Source: Snodgrassella sp. CFCC 13594
GTDB lineage: Bacteria > Pseudomonadota > Gammaproteobacteria > Burkholderiales > Neisseriaceae
Assembly (NCBI RefSeq): GCF_001590725.1
Contig: NZ_LQXR01000006.1
Coordinates: 1-64,000, forward strand
Direction of reading: 5' to 3'
DNA: 64,000 nucleotides
Made by a program: the position numbers and the translations under genes. The number at the start of each line of letters is the position of its first letter. The first letter of the stretch is position 1. This document shows positions 62,685 to 64,000 of the stretch, one piece after another. The notes under the pieces are model-generated. The model searched no databases, had not been told where the DNA came from, and was given only the letters and a program-made list of their open reading frames with translations.

Positions 62685-64000
62685 TCAGCTTAATTGATTC
62701 ATCAGCATTTGCCAGTGTTTTTGCAATCGTTTTACCGAAACTGGGTAAGGTGTTTTCAGTTCTTGTGCAAATAGTGACACGCGCAGTTCTTCCAGCATCC
62801 ACCGAAATGTCGCCAATTCATTAGGTATAGGTTGGTTTTGCTGGTGTAGCTGATGAATTTTTTCTTGCCATGAATCCGTTAATGCTTGTATTTCGGTTTC
62901 ACGCGCTGCATCGCGAGCAGGATTGCTGCCATATTTTTCTAAGCGTTTTTGCATGGCCTGTAGGTATACTGGCAGCCGTGGCCATTGTGCCCATGGGGTA
63001 CGTTGTATAAATCCAGGGTACACTAAATTCTCTAATTGGCGGTGTAGTTGGGTGCTGAGTGGGTGTCGACCCAGTGCGCGGTTGATGTCGGCATAGGCTT
63101 GGGCGGTTTGCAAAACGCTGCGGTTTAGGCCTTCTTTGACTGCGGGTAAGCGGCTGCGCGCGCGCTTTATTTGTTCTTTAAATGCTTTTTCATTGCGCGG
63201 TAAGGCATCTTCGCCCACAAAAGCACGGTCTTCTACGGCTAAAGCCATATCTTCACGTAATGAATCGGCGCCAATGTGCTTCAACAGCAATGCGGTTTGA
63301 GTAAAATCAGGTAGCCCTTTATTGAGGTCTTTGACTTGTTCTTTCAATTGCAAGGCCATTAAGGCCACAGTGCCGTGACGGTGGGCTTGTTGTGCTGCTT
63401 CATTGGTGTCAAATAGGCGCAGTGAAGTGCTGCCGTCTTTTTGTTGCTGCAACCCCAAAAAGCCAGTGAGCTGCTGTTTCCCGCGCGCAAATTTGATGTG
63501 TTCCGGCAAGCTGCCAAAATCCCATGCTTTAAGGTTGTCGCGCTCAAATTCGTGGCTGTTGTCACGAAAAGTGACCGCAGCTGCCTGCCCCAATTGATGT
63601 TGTAATGTCGCCAAGTCTCGACCCATGCCCAATTCTTGGCCACCATCATCAATGACTCGTATGTTGAAATAGCAATATTCAGGCAGTTTGCTGGCTGCCC
63701 ACTCATCCATATTGATGGCCGCCAATAGGCGCATGTCGCCAGCTTGCTTGGCAATGGCATGGGCCAGTTGCGGCAACATCGGTGCGTTGATATCGGGCTG
63801 TGCCGCTAGGAATTGTGTGATGAATTCTGGTACGGGCACGCACACGCGACGGATCTGTTTGGGTAGGGCTTTGATGGCAAGTTGGAGTTTTTCCCTGACC
63901 ATGCCAGGCACCAACCATTCCAGTTGGGCTGCCTGAAGTCGATTGAGCACAGGCAATGGCACATTGATGGTGACCCCATCCAAAGGATGATTGGGTTCAA
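62685..64000 (-). CDS. hrpA: ATP-dependent RNA helicase HrpA, C-terminal part (partial)
   Basis: The open frame runs to the window edge and continues beyond it. What is seen (about 438 codons) is the C-terminal domain of HrpA, a DEAH-box RNA helicase that acts on stalled ribosomes: PLDGVTINVPLPVLNRL, LPKQIRRVCVPVPEF, the RLFDTNEAAQQAHRHGTVALMALQL stretch and the final LRVSLFAQELKTPYPVSVKRLQKHW. The helicase motifs themselves lie outside the window. A near-miss uptake sequence (GGGCTGCCTGAA) lies inside near 63931. Confidence 0.92.
   Translation of the reverse strand, partial: EPNHPLDGVTINVPLPVLNRLQAAQLEWLVPGMVREKLQLAIKALPKQIRRVCVPVPEFITQFLAAQPDINAPMLPQLAHAIAKQAGDMRLLAAINMDEWAASKLPEYCYFNIRVIDDGGQELGMGRDLATLQHQLGQAAAVTFRDNSHEFERDNLKAWDFGSLPEHIKFARGKQQLTGFLGLQQQKDGSTSLRLFDTNEAAQQAHRHGTVALMALQLKEQVKDLNKGLPDFTQTALLLKHIGADSLREDMALAVEDRAFVGEDALPRNEKAFKEQIKRARSRLPAVKEGLNRSVLQTAQAYADINRALGRHPLSTQLHRQLENLVYPGFIQRTPWAQWPRLPVYLQAMQKRLEKYGSNPARDAARETEIQALTDSWQEKIHQLHQQNQPIPNELATFRWMLEELRVSLFAQELKTPYPVSVKRLQKHWQMLMNQLS

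Overview
The window is ordinary bacterial chromosome from a member of the Neisseriaceae. Three things point there. AGGCTGCCTGAA occurs at least 19 times, often as inverted pairs acting as terminators; this is the DNA uptake sequence dialect described for Simonsiella-type Neisseriaceae (AG-simDUS), and AGGTTGCCTGAA is a second form. The proteins look neisserial (PorB-type porin, small ComEA, gene order rpmH-rnpA-yidD-yidC against dnaA-dnaN-gyrB). Base composition is moderate, close to half GC by eye. I cannot name the species; Simonsiella, Alysiella, Conchiformibius, Vitreoscilla or a close relative would fit.

Layout. 0-8 kb: secA, the major porin, pyrE, exodeoxyribonuclease III, then about 1.9 kb of AT-rich, almost non-coding DNA holding a small secreted protein and tRNA-Phe. 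8-14 kb: ampD, zipA, ligA, galU (cell wall recycling, division, replication, UDP-glucose). 13.7-21.7 kb: dnaA-dnaN-gyrB on the minus strand diverging from rpmH-rnpA-yidD-yidC on the plus strand. 22-32 kb: OmpA-like lipoprotein, peroxiredoxin, cysS, rpmE, TerC-type membrane protein, grpE, aceK, ppc. 32.5-36.5 kb: sulfate ABC importer sbp-cysT-cysW-cysA. 36.5-38.7 kb: an HxlR-type regulator divergent from two pirin genes. 38.8-49 kb: transketolase, PIN-PhoH ATPase, comEA, MAPEG protein, pgk, a Spy-like periplasmic protein, a FUSC-type membrane protein, a class III aminotransferase and a bile-acid-symporter-like protein. 49.5-64 kb: selO, nemA-like ene-reductase, a short trimeric autotransporter, hslVU, a two-helix membrane protein, an M23 peptidase, yihY, WrbA-like and nitroreductase genes, an aldehyde dehydrogenase and the C-terminal part of hrpA, which runs off the end. 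No insertion sequence, prophage, CRISPR array or rRNA gene was seen.

Seven conserved genes (ligA, gyrB, the OmpA-like lipoprotein, sbp, cysA, selO, hslU) are each broken by one missing base, nearly always where a run of two or three identical bases would restore the frame. Several are essential, so I read these as sequence errors and annotate the full-length genes.

Regulatory structure of interest: a 17-bp palindrome CATCATG-N3-CATGATG about 45 bp before the start codons of both the OmpA-like lipoprotein and the trimeric autotransporter; good RpoH (sigma-32) promoters before grpE and hslVU; a repeated ATGGGTA element between the HxlR regulator and the pirins; and a perfect 11-bp inverted repeat just downstream of the likely comEA promoter. 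I did not find a convincing large novel system; the most promising new observation is the shared surface-gene palindrome.
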